A stretch of DNA of 64,000 nt. It comes from Anthopleura xanthogrammica (lineage: Eukaryota > Cnidaria > Anthozoa > Actiniaria > Actiniidae). This document shows, in pieces, positions 1 to 46,670 of this stretch. Position numbers and translations under genes: made by a program. The number at the start of each line of letters is the position of its first letter. Within the stretch, counting starts at the first letter, position 1. The DNA is taken from assembly GCA_964019055.1 (NCBI GenBank), contig OZ025218.1:1517691-1581690 (forward strand). The letters are read 5' to 3'. Under the pieces are notes generated by a model that worked only from the letters and a program-made list of their open reading frames with translations, made no database searches and had not been told where the DNA came from.

Positions 1-35801
<35,801 letters not shown>

Positions 35802-36700
35802 TGACTGATCCCGATATTCCCTCGAAACAATCCCGTAAATATCCCGCAAAAAAAAGCACTATAGATACTCACAAATTTTTTACAATGACTGTAATAGATG
35901 ATTGATACCAGATATCTTTTTTAACCAAGCTGCACATAAAAAGCATGCAACAAACAAAGTGGTCACAAAAACACGCCACTGATTAGCACAATTATAGTTA
36001 GGTTAACAAATTTTTTAGTTTGCTAGAGGATTCAAAGTATTCAAGCATTTTAAAGTCTTCTAAGACGTGACGTATTTCCGGTCCAAACCATAAACTATGT
36101 TTTATATTCCAAAATACTTTTTAGAAAGAAAACAATGCACGGTTATTCCGCAAATACATCAAGCTTCGAAGGTCTTAAAGTAGCATATTAGCAAAGAAAA
36201 CATTCAATCTTATGATGTTATTGGACTATATAAATTACAGACTACAAATCCTTGAAGAAAGTTTAGCTTTTTTATATCAATCAAGTTTTATTGGCTTTTC
36301 AAATAACAATAGCTTACGTCATAAGTTGCGTCACAGTATCCTTTATCTTAATCATATTATCTTTTTTATTATCAAAAGCATTGATTTTATCATTGGATTA
36401 TTTTTTGTAAACTGACGACATGTACAATTTTTTTAGATTCATTTTGTTGTTTTTAAGTTGTTATTTTGAATGATTATTTTTTCATGACAAATAAAAATGT
36501 TTATACAAATGTTTCCAGTCGTAATACAACTTATGAGGTTACAAAGACACCCAAAAATTCCCCTAAATCCTTCCAAACCAAGGGCTATATATAGTCCACA
36601 AAAGTACCCCAAATTAAAGGATAAAGAATAACATAATTCATAAAAATCCCTTTTTCGTCTGCAAAGCCTCGAAAAACACGTGGCAACCACCCAAGGACGA
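35802..36700 (+). other. 3' UTR and intergenic AT-rich sequence
   Basis: There is no coding signal. It probably includes the 3' UTR of the MAM/LDLa gene up to about 36510. From about 36590 it enters a segment (TCCACAAAAGTACCCC, AACACGTGG, CACCCAAGGACGATTTATAT) that recurs near 37085-37195. Confidence 0.6.
36490..36495 (+). promoter_or_regulatory. Possible polyadenylation signal of the MAM/LDLa gene
   Basis: An AATAAA lies about 690 bases after the stop codon at the end of an AT-rich, ORF-poor stretch compatible with a 3' UTR. There is no transcript evidence. Confidence 0.3.
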
Positions 36701-37535
36701 TTTATATCATGCAAATGAGTTCGAGGAACGCCTGGTCATTTTCATCAATTTTACACCAACGGATTAAGCTCGAAATTGAGCATTTTCAGTTGGTGTGAAA
36801 TTCATGATTTTGACTAGGCGTTCCTCACCCTTTATATATAAGCCACTTCAATTGAAGAAGGGAACAGAACAGGGAACAGAACACGTCGAATGAGTTCGAG
36901 GAACGCCTGGTCATTTTCATCAATTTTACACCAACGGATTAAGCTCAAAATTGAGCATTTTCAGTTGGTGTGAAATTCATGATTTTGACTAGGCGTTCCT
37001 CGCTCCTTATATATAAGCCACTTGCAGAAAATTCAACGGGGAACTGAAAACACCTCAAAATTTCCCTAAATCAATCCAATCCATGCGTTTTAGTCCACAG
37101 AAAGCGCCCCAATTGAATAAATATCCTTTTTTGGTATGCAAAGTCTCGTAAAACACGTGGAAACCACCCAAGGACGATTTATATCATGCAAATGAGTTCG
37201 AGGAACGCCTGGTCATTTTCATCAATTTTACACCAACGGATTAAGCTCGAAATGGAGCATTTTCAGTTGGTGTGAAATTCATGATTTTGACTAGGCGTTC
37301 CTCACCCTTTATATATAAGCCACTTCAATTGAAGAAGGGAACAGAACAGAAAACAGAACAGAGAACAGAACAGGGAACAGAACAGGGAACAGAACAGGGA
37401 ACAGAACACGTCGAATGAGTTCGTGGAACGCCTGGTCATTTTCATCAATTTTACACCAACGGATTAAGCTCAAAATTGAGCATTTTCAGTTGGTGTGAAA
37501 TTCATGATTTTGACTAGGCGTTCCTCGCCCTTTAT
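36700..37535 (+). repeat. Four tandem 104-bp hairpins with TATA-like boxes
   Basis: Near-identical hairpins lie at 36723-36826, 36898-37001, 37200-37303 and 37423-37526. Each has 38-base arms (GAGGAACGCCTGGTCATTTT and complement) and a second inner pairing (GCTC...GAGC). Each is followed by TTATATATA. Hairpins 1 and 3 are preceded by GATTTATATCATGCAAATGA. GGGAACAGAACA repeats lie between units. The four hairpins are in two higher-order units of about 480 bases. Confidence 0.88.
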
Positions 37536-38512
37536 ATATCTATTTGTTTTATGAATGTAGAAATAGAACAGAACCAGATAACCATTCCATTTTTTTCATT
37601 TTTTATTAACCATAATCATGTAGCAGTTTCTCTCTTTTTGGTTGGTGGAAGGCGTGACATTATGAGAGCACAGAGCACACGTGCCTTTTCTGTTTCTTCA
37701 CTCCTGTATAAAATATCGGCTGTCTTTCGACTTTGTTTTTTATAATTAAATAGAAAACGCGCGTTTTCTATTTCTTCATAAGAAGGTGAAGTGCTGCGAT
37801 AGTTGACACATACGTTTCCTAAAAGATAAAGATGAAATCTTGAATAACTTTCAACAAAATAAAAACGTGTTTTGAACGTATGAACTGCAATATATCTCCT
37901 CCCCAAGCATTGCTCGAGCATGCTCCGACCACCCAAATACATTACACCAATAATCATAATGATTTGATGATGATGATAACGTGTCAATGATTTCCTAGCT
38001 TAAGGCGCAACAAAAAAAACGATTATGGTAATGATGGTGATGGTGGTGATGGCTATGATTATGGTAATGATGATGACTGATGATGATGATGATGATAATA
38101 ATAATAATGATATCTTTGGGATATCCCAATACATCAGGATATCGCCCCAAGAAATGGAGCAAACAAGCCCGATATAATGGTAATGGATAAGAGAAACAAG
38201 AAGTGGTTAATCATAGAAGGAGCTGTGTGTAATATTGGTCACATAACTGAAAAGAATTTAAAGAAAACAGAAAAGTATGCAGGTTTAAGAACAAGCTTGA
38301 AGGGACTCTATCCCAATCATACTATAGTTCAAGTCAATATTGTATTAGACTTCCTAGCAGGATATATATGAAAAACAAGTAAACGTATTACTGAAGTCTT
38401 GTTGTTGAATCCATATATTTTCGATCAGAAGCAGTTAATGTTTAGTAAAGTTGTCCATAAAAGCTATTTTCTTAGCCAAAATTCATCGATAAACAAAGCC
38501 GACGAAAATGAT

Positions 38513-38517
<5 letters not shown>
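37536..38517. other. Intergenic region with repeat-element end and GAT triplets
   Basis: Apart from the retroelement fragment, 37950-38110 carries GAT/AAT triplets and the reverse of the element end found at 24083-24110. I see no gene. Confidence 0.6.
38119..38371 (+). pseudogene. Fragment of a non-LTR retroelement open frame
   Basis: In one frame the sequence encodes KPDI, VMDKRNKKWLIIEGAVC, EKNLKKTEKYAGLRTSL and HTIVQVNIVLDFLAGYI, then a stop. This resembles the conserved segment downstream of reverse transcriptase in many animal LINE-type elements (PD-hhhhD-hhhhhDhhhP, E-K-Ky-LR/L, hhP-hhhGhhG). No start and no catalytic RT domain are visible. It is probably a dead 3' fragment. The identification is from pattern memory only. 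Confidence 0.5.
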
Positions 38518-38556
<39 letters not shown>

Positions 38557-40049
38557 CGTTAATAATATTTTAAAAGGTACATTAACAATACAAAAGAGGA
38601 TGACATGCTGCCTTAAGTGAGAAATCATTAACACAAGTATAAAGATCAATCTGGTAAGGATTTTCTTATCTGATATATTAAGGGTAAAGAAAGATTACTC
38701 AGAGATAAGATCTACATTAATTTTTGTTTTCATTTAAAGACCCCTTCCAAACCCCAATACTGTGTATAAATATGACACTTGTCATACTCTAGGCTTTAAA
38801 TTACATCTTCATTTTCTTTATCAACTGTGATTTTAACAAAATATAAATTAGAAATCATGACAAATATTTGTAATTAATTTTTCTCCTCTCATTAAATTTT
38901 TATCTAAATATAATTTCGTTTTTCGACTCTGTGAAAAACATCGCTAATTTTTTTTTAATTAAAACACGACTCTGAACTAACCTCAACATGACTCCAACAA
39001 TCTTTCAATAGACTTATTTTCTAGAGTCCAAACTTCTCAGCACGACTCAGGGTTCACTTTGTCACTTTCTACGATCGCGACTGTCTTTGCTTTGTACGAC
39101 TTTGTCGTGGAGCAGCTAGTTCAAAGAGTTTCTTCGCATCATTATATTTGCGTCTTTTGATGTGTAAGAAGGGTGTAATATTTAATGACCTAGAAACAGA
39201 GTCAACAGTAAGTAAACAGATAAAACTCAAAGCTGTTTCCGTTATAATTTCATTTGGTTGTAGTCCGCTTAAGGTGAAGCAATTTGCAGGAAGCGTAAAA
39301 TCTGTTGATTTCAAGCTCTTTTTCTTCAAAAGGAAATCAGATTTTCTCCATAAGAAAGGTGAGGAAAATTTAAGTTTTTTTCTTCATAATAACTGTGTGA
39401 AAAACTTCAAGTCATTCTATAATTTATGAATTTCTTGATGGCCATACAGAGCTATATGGATATGATGAAACTGGGTTTTTTTTAATTTTCCATGAATATG
39501 TACAGTAAAAAAAGGAAAGAAAGGAAACGAAAGGTTTATGGTTGTTCTTCATTCGCATAAACTTGGCATGTTTTTCGTATATATGAAAATTAAAAACTGT
39601 ATTTTGACATTAGAACCAACTGGAATATTCAACTTTTTGATTTGAATGATTGTTCTTCATAAATTCGGTTAATTCTTTGCATATGCGCAAATTATAAACT
39701 ATATTTTGACATTAGAACCAACGAGAATTTTCCTTTTTTTTCTGTGAACACCGAGACCTTTCTACCATTTTGTTTGTATACTGCATGAGATCTTCCCGAA
39801 TCCGCTTGAGTCGCCATGAAAAAATATTACAAAAACACATCAAGTACAACCTTGAGCTGGAGTCATTGTTTCGTGTTCACTCAAAAGAATACGGGAAAGG
39901 TCTATTCTAATGATTTTCAGAAACCCCAAATCCGGACAACCACTATACGGACAACCAATATACGGACAACCGTAGGTTGTGAATACCCAGTAAGCATTTT
40001 ATTTTTCCGTATTTGTCCTTACTTTCCTTTCAGATGTTCCTTCGTTTCT

Positions 40050-40358
40050 TTCGTTCGTTCGTTCGTTCGTTCGTTCGTTCGTTCGTTCGTTCGTTCGTTC
40101 GTTCGTTCGTTCGTTCGTTCGTTCGTTCGTTCGTTCGTTCGTTCGTTCGTTCGTTCGTTCGTTCGTTCGTTCGTTCGTTCGTTCGTTCGTTCGTTCGTTC
40201 GTTCGTTCGTTCGTTCGTTCGTTCGTTCGTTCGTTCGTTCGTTCGTTCGTTCGTTCGTTCGTTCGTTCGTTCGTTCGTTCGTTCGTTCGTTCGTTCGTTC
40301 GTTCGTTCGTTCGTTCGTTCGTTCGTTCGTTCGTTCGTTCGTTCGTTCGTTCGTTCGT
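40050..40358 (+). repeat. TTCG microsatellite, about 77 units
   Basis: This is an uninterrupted tetranucleotide array ending about 225 bases before the Grl1 start codon. It creates spurious Phe-Val-Arg-Ser open frames. The equivalent place in copy 2 has only a short, degenerate version. Confidence 0.98.
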
Positions 40359-40582
40359 TTCTTTCGTTTGTTTTTCCGTTTCGTTTTCTTTGTCTGTTCC
40401 TTGTTCCAGAGTTTCAGAAAATTTGAAGTTTTCGTTTGTCTCGTTTTGTTCGTTTTCTCGTTTAATCTGTTTGTTTCTCGTTTGTTTCTTGTTTACTGGT
40501 TTGTTCTGTGAGCCATTTGTGTTACCCTCTTAATATAATTTATAATTTATCATTCATAATTTATAGAATAACATATTCCAAA

Positions 40583-43257
40583 ATGAAGCCTTCAAACACA
40601 ACAGTAGCTATCATAGAATTATCAAATGATGATAACCTTGACGTCGATACCGATGATGGTCTTGGGACAAAAGAGATCGAAGATCGCAATCAAAACAGGT
40701 TTACCTTGGATAAAATCATGAAAACTGTAAAGCCATTGTACTTCTCCCTAAGATGTTTTGGTCTTGCATATCATGAGACATTCCACGCTCTTTCTGCGAA
40801 ATCCAATTCGATTGAACCTCGAAATAACAGCTCTAATTCCAATGACATTGAAGAACAAGTTCAGGGGAATTCCAGAAGCCAGCCAAAGCAGAGTCTAAAG
40901 TGTAACCCAGGAAAATATTATTGCATTTTCATATCGGTGTTGCTGTGGTCTCAAGTGATCTTCTCATCCATAAATTTCTCCAAAGCCAAGAATTTCTTAG
41001 ATATAATGCAAACTGCAGTACCCTTTGCATGGATGATGCTTTGCGCAATTCAACAACTCGTGTTCTTCCGTGCAACTTTTGCGAAAAATAACAAGGTGTC
41101 CAAATTTGGTAAATTCCTTAAAGAGTTGGTATTAGTAAAGTCAGATGACATGTCTAGCACCGTTTGTCAAATCAAAGTGATTGTGATTGTGACCTGGATT
41201 ATCTATATAACCAACACCGCCATAATCGTTGTCGCTCTTACATACTCAAACGATAAATCAGGACGAAATGAATTTCAAGAAATATTGCTTGGCAAGTGGG
41301 ATAAAAAACGTCTCGCCATAATCACCTACATATATTTGCCAACTAATATGATCTTTACTGGAGTATGGTTGTTTTCTACAGCGAGCTACGTGGCTATGTG
41401 TGTCCTTGTTGCTAAGCGATTTGATGACGTCTTCAAGAGGGCATCCTCTGCCATAACTTTGACAAAGAATGTCAACTTTGCAGCACTTCGAAAAGAATAC
41501 GTTCAGCTATGTCACGTGGTCTCCGCTTTGGATGACATATTGTCGCCATCAGGTTTAGTAAGCTATGCCATAAACATCCCAATGACCTGCCTTGCATTGA
41601 ACATTTGCATCATTACCTTCGACGAAGCTTCAACAGCCAAACGTGTGGCATACATGTTCTGGGTGACAAGCGATGTGACTATTCTCTTTCTTTTCTCAGT
41701 CGCTGGTGCTCTTGTTAACCATAAGGTAAGATTCTAACATCTGGTTAATTACTTGATTTCCAGTCAGAATGTTGCTTGGTTGTCAATGTCCAAAGTTATC
41801 CATTTTCCTGGTTGTCTGGTTGCCTGGCCTTCTAGATTGTGGTTGTCTACTGAGTTGTCTGTTTGCCAGATTATCTAAGGTTTCTGGTACTCAATCTGCA
41901 TAATTACCCATTTTTCTGTCTATCAAGTACAGTTGTCTGTTTGCCAGGCTATCTACAGTTTCTGATCATGATTTGGCAGGTTTCCAATGATTTTTCTGGT
42001 GGCCTGGTCTTCTAGTTTTTGGTTGTCTATTTGCCACGGTACGTACTAGGCCACTTTTTTCTAATTGCCTTGCCCTCTAGTTTCTGGTTGTCTTGTTGTC
42101 TGTTGGCGAATTCATCTATATAGTAACTGGTTGTCTATTGGCAAAGAATGCTTGGTTGCCAGGTTACGTTTGTTTCCTTGCTATTGATTTTTCTTCACTT
42201 ATCTTTCGAAGTGTATGTATAGCAGGTTTTTCAACTGATGTTTTTATCACTTGTGTTGTAGGCATATAGTTTGTCTGAAGTCATTTATGACATCAATGCC
42301 AATGACCTTGATAGCAAAAGCGAGCTAGAGGTAATGTTGTAGTCCTTCATCTCCTTGCAGCATATTCCCAATTGATCCAACTTCAAGTTGGAAAATAATT
42401 ACCAGAAATTTAATGTTTTATGCTATAACCCTTATATTAAAAGCTGATTCAACTTGCCCCACCATTCTTGGTCACAGGTTGAACATTTAACGTACCTTTG
42501 CAAATCAAACCCTTGTTTCGCTATTTCATGATAGTCTGGTCTCCTCTCACATGCAGGACATTTTTCATTGAAAATATTATCCTCTATGTATACCAGCTAA
42601 ACTTAATTGTCCCAAGAAGCTTGAATACAGGCTGAAACAAAATCGATCATTTTACTTGACTACTGCGGCAAGAGCCGGTGGTTCATGGATATTTGTTATC
42701 TTGTCGTTTCAGTTGATGCTCCTCATATCCAACTTGAATAGCAACAGCACAGGCCTGACTGTCGGAGGTTTGACCACCATAACCAAGGGCATGGTCATCA
42801 CGGTAAGTTAAACTAAAGTGACAGCTAAGTGTGTAGCACATCCCTGAGGATGGGCGCTTTACCCGAAAGCTCGGATAAACGAGAATAAAAATATTGGTTT
42901 AAAAAGCATATATTTACATAATGGCACCAACATGCAGCACAATAGTAAATATGTCGTTTCTGCACCATATACACGTGCACCATATAATATGGACGCCAAA
43001 TATGTCAAAGCACAATCCCGAACTAACTCTATCTCCAAACATTATTTAAGTTAAGAATTGGCACAAAACAAAGTATTTTATTCTTAAATTGTCTTGACCT
43101 CCGCATTCCCTCCAGAATTGTTAACGGCTCCACTTTTTCCCTGCATAAAAATCAGCAAGTTTAAGCTAAACATTACAATACTTCTTATTTTGTTTATTTG
43201 CAGGTATTTGGTACTGTCATTGGATATTTTACAATTCTTATCCAGTTCCAGGCATGA
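40583..43257 (+). CDS. Gustatory receptor-like protein 1 (Grl), 7-TM chemoreceptor superfamily
   Basis: Exons are 40583-41725, 42262-42330, 42713-42802 and 43204-43257 (stop TGA), 451 residues. All three introns are phase 0 with GT-AG borders. The ATG at 40583 is chosen because the paralog starts at the same MKPSNTTV; an in-frame ATG at 40508 is not supported. A hydrophilic N-terminus with acidic runs leads to LKPLYFSLRCFGL-type sequence, then seven hydrophobic segments (about residues 113-133, 143-165, 197-221, 245-280, 329-350, 358-381 and 435-449). The C-terminus is GYFTILIQFQA, matching the TYhhhhhQF signature with Gly for Thr. Family knowledge: insect GR/OR proteins are ligand-gated cation channels with inverted 7-TM topology, and cnidarian Grls have been linked to development. 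Ligand and role here are unknown. Confidence 0.85.
41770..42175 (+). repeat. Degenerate minisatellite in Grl1 intron 1
   Basis: Variants of TGGTTGTCTGTTTGCCAGG and CCTTCTAGTTTCTGGTTGTC recur over about 400 bases. Only one such unit is present in the matching intron of Grl2, so the intron is 536 bases in Grl1 and 199 in Grl2. Confidence 0.8.
42836..42890 (+). ncRNA. Hammerhead-ribozyme-like core motif, Grl1 intron 3
   Basis: CTGAGGA (42844-42850) fits CUGANGA, GGG...CCC can form stem II, GAAA follows at 42865-42868, and CTCG...CGAG can form a hairpin where stem III belongs. I do not find a convincing stem I or cleavage triplet, so activity is doubtful. Hammerhead motifs are known in Penelope-like elements and small retrozymes of animals. 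Confidence 0.3.
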
Positions 43258-46200
43258 AGCTGAGAATGGAACCATTATGAATGAAACCTATTCTAAGATC
43301 CTATGATGGATCAGTATTTCATATATCATCAATATATACTGTATATACACACATTAGTTATTCAATGGTTTTGAGTGGCATACAATAGAATATCCCACGG
43401 CTCACTCGCGCGGACGATCACATTACTAACTCCACTACTAATCCTGGGTTCAAACCATTTACTGTAATAATAATAACAATAGTAACAATAATAACAATAA
43501 TGCAGGTAAAGTAAAGATACAAAAGAAGATCACATGCTCCCGAGAAATAACACAAGTAAAAAGATCAATTTGGTATGGATTTTCTGATCTGACATATTAA
43601 GGGTAAAGAAGTAATACTCAGAGTTAAAATCTACATTAATTTTTGTTTAAACAATAGAAACTAAGTTCTATGACTCTACCGGTGAAATAGAGCTCGCGGG
43701 TGTTGGGAGAAACACGAGAAAAGTTCAAAAATCAGTCACCGTATTGCTCAGTTTTATGGTAAAGCAGAAGATATTTTAACTGTTTTATTTTCTGATCAAA
43801 ATTTCAATTCTCCAAACTATGGCAAAACGCGAATCACATTCGTCGTACTTTTTCTCATCCACAAAGTCGGGTTTAACAAAGTAGTTTTCAGGAAATTGTT
43901 TTGAAAAAAATTAATAAAAAGGTGGTAAACATTAACATTTTACAAAAAAAGTCTGGGAAATCCCATTTAAAAGTCAAATAGAAATGACAGTTCCTCAAGA
44001 TTTATGCCTTGTGTCCACATTTTGGATCGTGCAAGCGCTGCTTCAAAAACAACACTGGATTTTGGAAGCCGATTTTTTGACCTTCTCTTCCACATCTACA
44101 TCAAAGCAAATCTCACATTTTTGGTAAGCTTTATGGCTTTGCTATTTCAGCTACTGTTTGGGAACATTTCTATAATTCCATTTCTAAGTGAAACCAGACT
44201 GTTTCCCGGCCGTAGTTTTCACCACTTTTCGATCTCAACTCGAACGGTTGCATCGGCGAAAAATCTTTTCATAGAACTTCAGCTTAATCTAGCATTTCGC
44301 AAGGTATTTCTTCGACTTTTACTTTCATATCCTTCTCAGAACACGATTCTAGTTGGAAAGTGTGTCTTTGGGTTAAATTTGATAGAAAGTTTAGTTTATA
44401 ACAAATTTCAAGATTGTTTTAAACAAAACAAAAACAAAAAAAGCCTAGTCAGGAATGTCGGACAATGCCGAGAATTTCAACAATGAGTTAGCTTTCTACA
44501 AGCATATTTTGTGCCTTTTGTTTCTTTGTATCTGAAAAACCAAACCTTTATTGAATGAAAATTTACTACGAATGATTAAAACTTATCTTGAAAAACAGGA
44601 ATTGCCCATTTTGTGCAGAGTTTGGAGATAAAATGTAGTAGAGAAACCTTCATTATTTGTGAGCTGTCAATCAAAAACCAAGTCTTTACCGGTGAAATAG
44701 AGCATAGGTTTTGTGAGAGAATTAGCCAACGAGAGAGCGCGTACTATCTAAGCTATATTATAAAATTTTATATAAGGACCCATTCAAACCACACGTAAAT
44801 ACCCAGCTGTGTCATGTACGAATGACACTTGTCGGACTTTAGATTTATCGTCTTTATATTACATCTCAATTTGTAATTAATTTTCCCCAATCTTATTAAA
44901 TTTTTATGAAAACAAATGCTAAACAATTTAATTAAGACACGACTCTGAACTAACCTCAACATGACTCCAACAATCTTTCAATAGACTTGTTTTCTAGAGT
45001 TCAAACTTGTCAGCACGACTCAGGGTTCACTTTGTCACTTTGCACGCCTGTCTTTGCTTAGTTTGTGCGACTGTCGTGGAGCAGCTAGTTCAAAGAGTTT
45101 CTTCGCATCATTATATTTGCGTCTTTTGGTGCGTAAGAAGGGTGTAATATTTAATGACCTAGAAACAGTAAGTCAACAGTAAGTAAACAGATAAAACTCA
45201 AAGCTGTTTTCCGTTATAATTTCATCTCACTGTAGTTCGCTTAAGGTGAAGCAATTTGCAAGAAGCGTAAAATCTGTTGATTTCAAGCTCTTTTTCTTCA
45301 AAAGGAAATCAAATTTTCTTCATAACAAAGGTGAGAAAATTTAAGTTTTTTTCTTCATAATAACTGTGTGAAAAAACTTCAAGTCATTCTATAATTTATG
45401 AATCTCTTGATGGCTATACAGAGCTATATGAATATGATGAAACAGTTTTTTTAAATTTTCCATGGATATGTACAGTAAAAAAAGGAAAGAAAGGAAACGA
45501 AAAGTTTATTGTTGTTCTTCATTCGCATAAACTCGGCATGTTTTTCGTATATATGAAAATTAAAAACTGTATTTTGACATTAGAACCAACTGGAATATTC
45601 AGCTTTTTGATGTGAATGACTGATAGTTCTTCATAAACTCGGTTTATTTTAATTTATTGCATATGTGCAAATTAAAAACTATATTTTGACATTAGACCCA
45701 GCGATAATTTTCAACTTTTTTCTGTGAACACCGAGATCCTCTACCATTTTGTTTGTATACTGCATGAGATCTTCCCGAATCCGCTTGATCGAGTGGCCAT
45801 GAAAAAATTGCTCCAAGTCGAAGTTGAACTTGATAAAACACAGTAAATGTATGAACACATCAAGTCCAGCCTCGAGTTGGAGTCATTGTTTCGTGGTCAC
45901 TCAAACGAACTGACGGGAAAGGTGTATTCCAATAATATTCACAAATCCCAAAGATCCGATAAACGGACAACCCGAGAGAGGTTGTGAATACCCAGTAAGC
46001 CTTTTACTTTTTTTACTTCGTTTCTTCCTTTCTTTCGTTCGTTCGTTTTTTGTTTTCTCTCGCTTGTTTGTCCGTTTCATTTCCTTTGTCTGTTCGTTGT
46101 TTTAGAGTTTCAGAAAATATGAAGTTTTCGTTTGTCTCGTATTGTTCGTTCGCTCGTTCGTAAGTCATTCCGTTTCGATTGGCTTCGTTCGATCATTTCA

Positions 46201-46670
46201 TCTCTTTTCGTTTCATTTTTTCATTTTTTGTTCTAAGATTCGTTCGTTCATTTGTTCGTTCGTTCATTTGTTCGTTCGTTCATTTGTTCGTTCGTTCATT
46301 TGTTCGTTCGTTCATTTGTTCGTTCGTTCATTTGTTCGTTCGTTCATTTGTTCCTTCGTTCATTTTTTCGTTCGTTTTTGGGTTTGTTTATTTTGTTTGT
46401 TCATTCGTTTTTTTTTGTTCGTTCGTTTTTCGTTTTTTTGTTGGTTTGTTTCTTCGCTCGTTTTATTTCGTTTTATCTGTTCAATATTGTTGTTTTTTTC
46501 GTTTGTTTGATTGCTGTTCTTTTTATCTGTTTGTTTCTTGTTTGTTTCTTGTTTACTGATTTTTCCTGTGACCACTGGGTTATCAATATAATTGTAACAA
46601 CTACAACCCTATCAATATAAAGTTTATAAATTCATTCATTATTCATAGAATAACAAGTCATATTCCAAAA
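43258..46670 (+). other. Intergenic region between the two Grl genes
   Basis: From about 43460 it is copy 2 of the upstream flank of Grl1, interrupted by about 1.1 kb (43660-44770) with no counterpart upstream of Grl1. A 160-residue open frame at 44004-44486 lies in the extra segment. It has no recognisable domain and I do not call it a gene. Confidence 0.7.
46239..46375 (+). repeat. TTCGTTCGTTCATTTG repeat, about 8 units
   Basis: A 16-base unit at the place equivalent to the long TTCG array of copy 1, about 300 bases before the Grl2 start. The flanks on both sides are diverged TTCG/TTTG sequence. Confidence 0.92.

Larger units (their letters stand above)
38518..43410 (+). repeat. Tandem segmental duplication, copy 1
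   Basis: Starting at an AAT microsatellite, this segment is collinear with about 43460-49190. Shared blocks include AAGATCAATCTGGTA, TTAACCTCAACATGACTCC-type sequence, GAGCAGCTAGTTCAAAGAG, the upstream TTCG tract, the whole Grl gene with introns, and the 3' flank up to TATCCCACGGCTCACTCGC. Confidence 0.9.

Noticed and set aside
39960..40000. 5' untranslated exon of Grl1 ending at CCCA|GTAAGC (also present near 45990 before Grl2)
   Set aside because: The donor-like site is conserved in both copies, but the whole flank is duplicated, so conservation alone says little; without a transcript I do not annotate an exon.
39816..40511. 231-codon frame rich in FVRSFVRS
   Set aside because: It is the TTCG microsatellite read through; the equivalent frame in the duplicate is not conserved.
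44004..44486. 160-codon open frame as a possible gene
   Set aside because: There is no recognisable domain, no conserved counterpart in the other duplicate and no splice context; it is noted only as part of the extra 1.1-kb segment.
46142..46620. Phe/Val/Cys-rich frames upstream of Grl2
   Set aside because: They come from the TTCGTTCGTTCATTTG repeat and differ from the copy upstream of Grl1.
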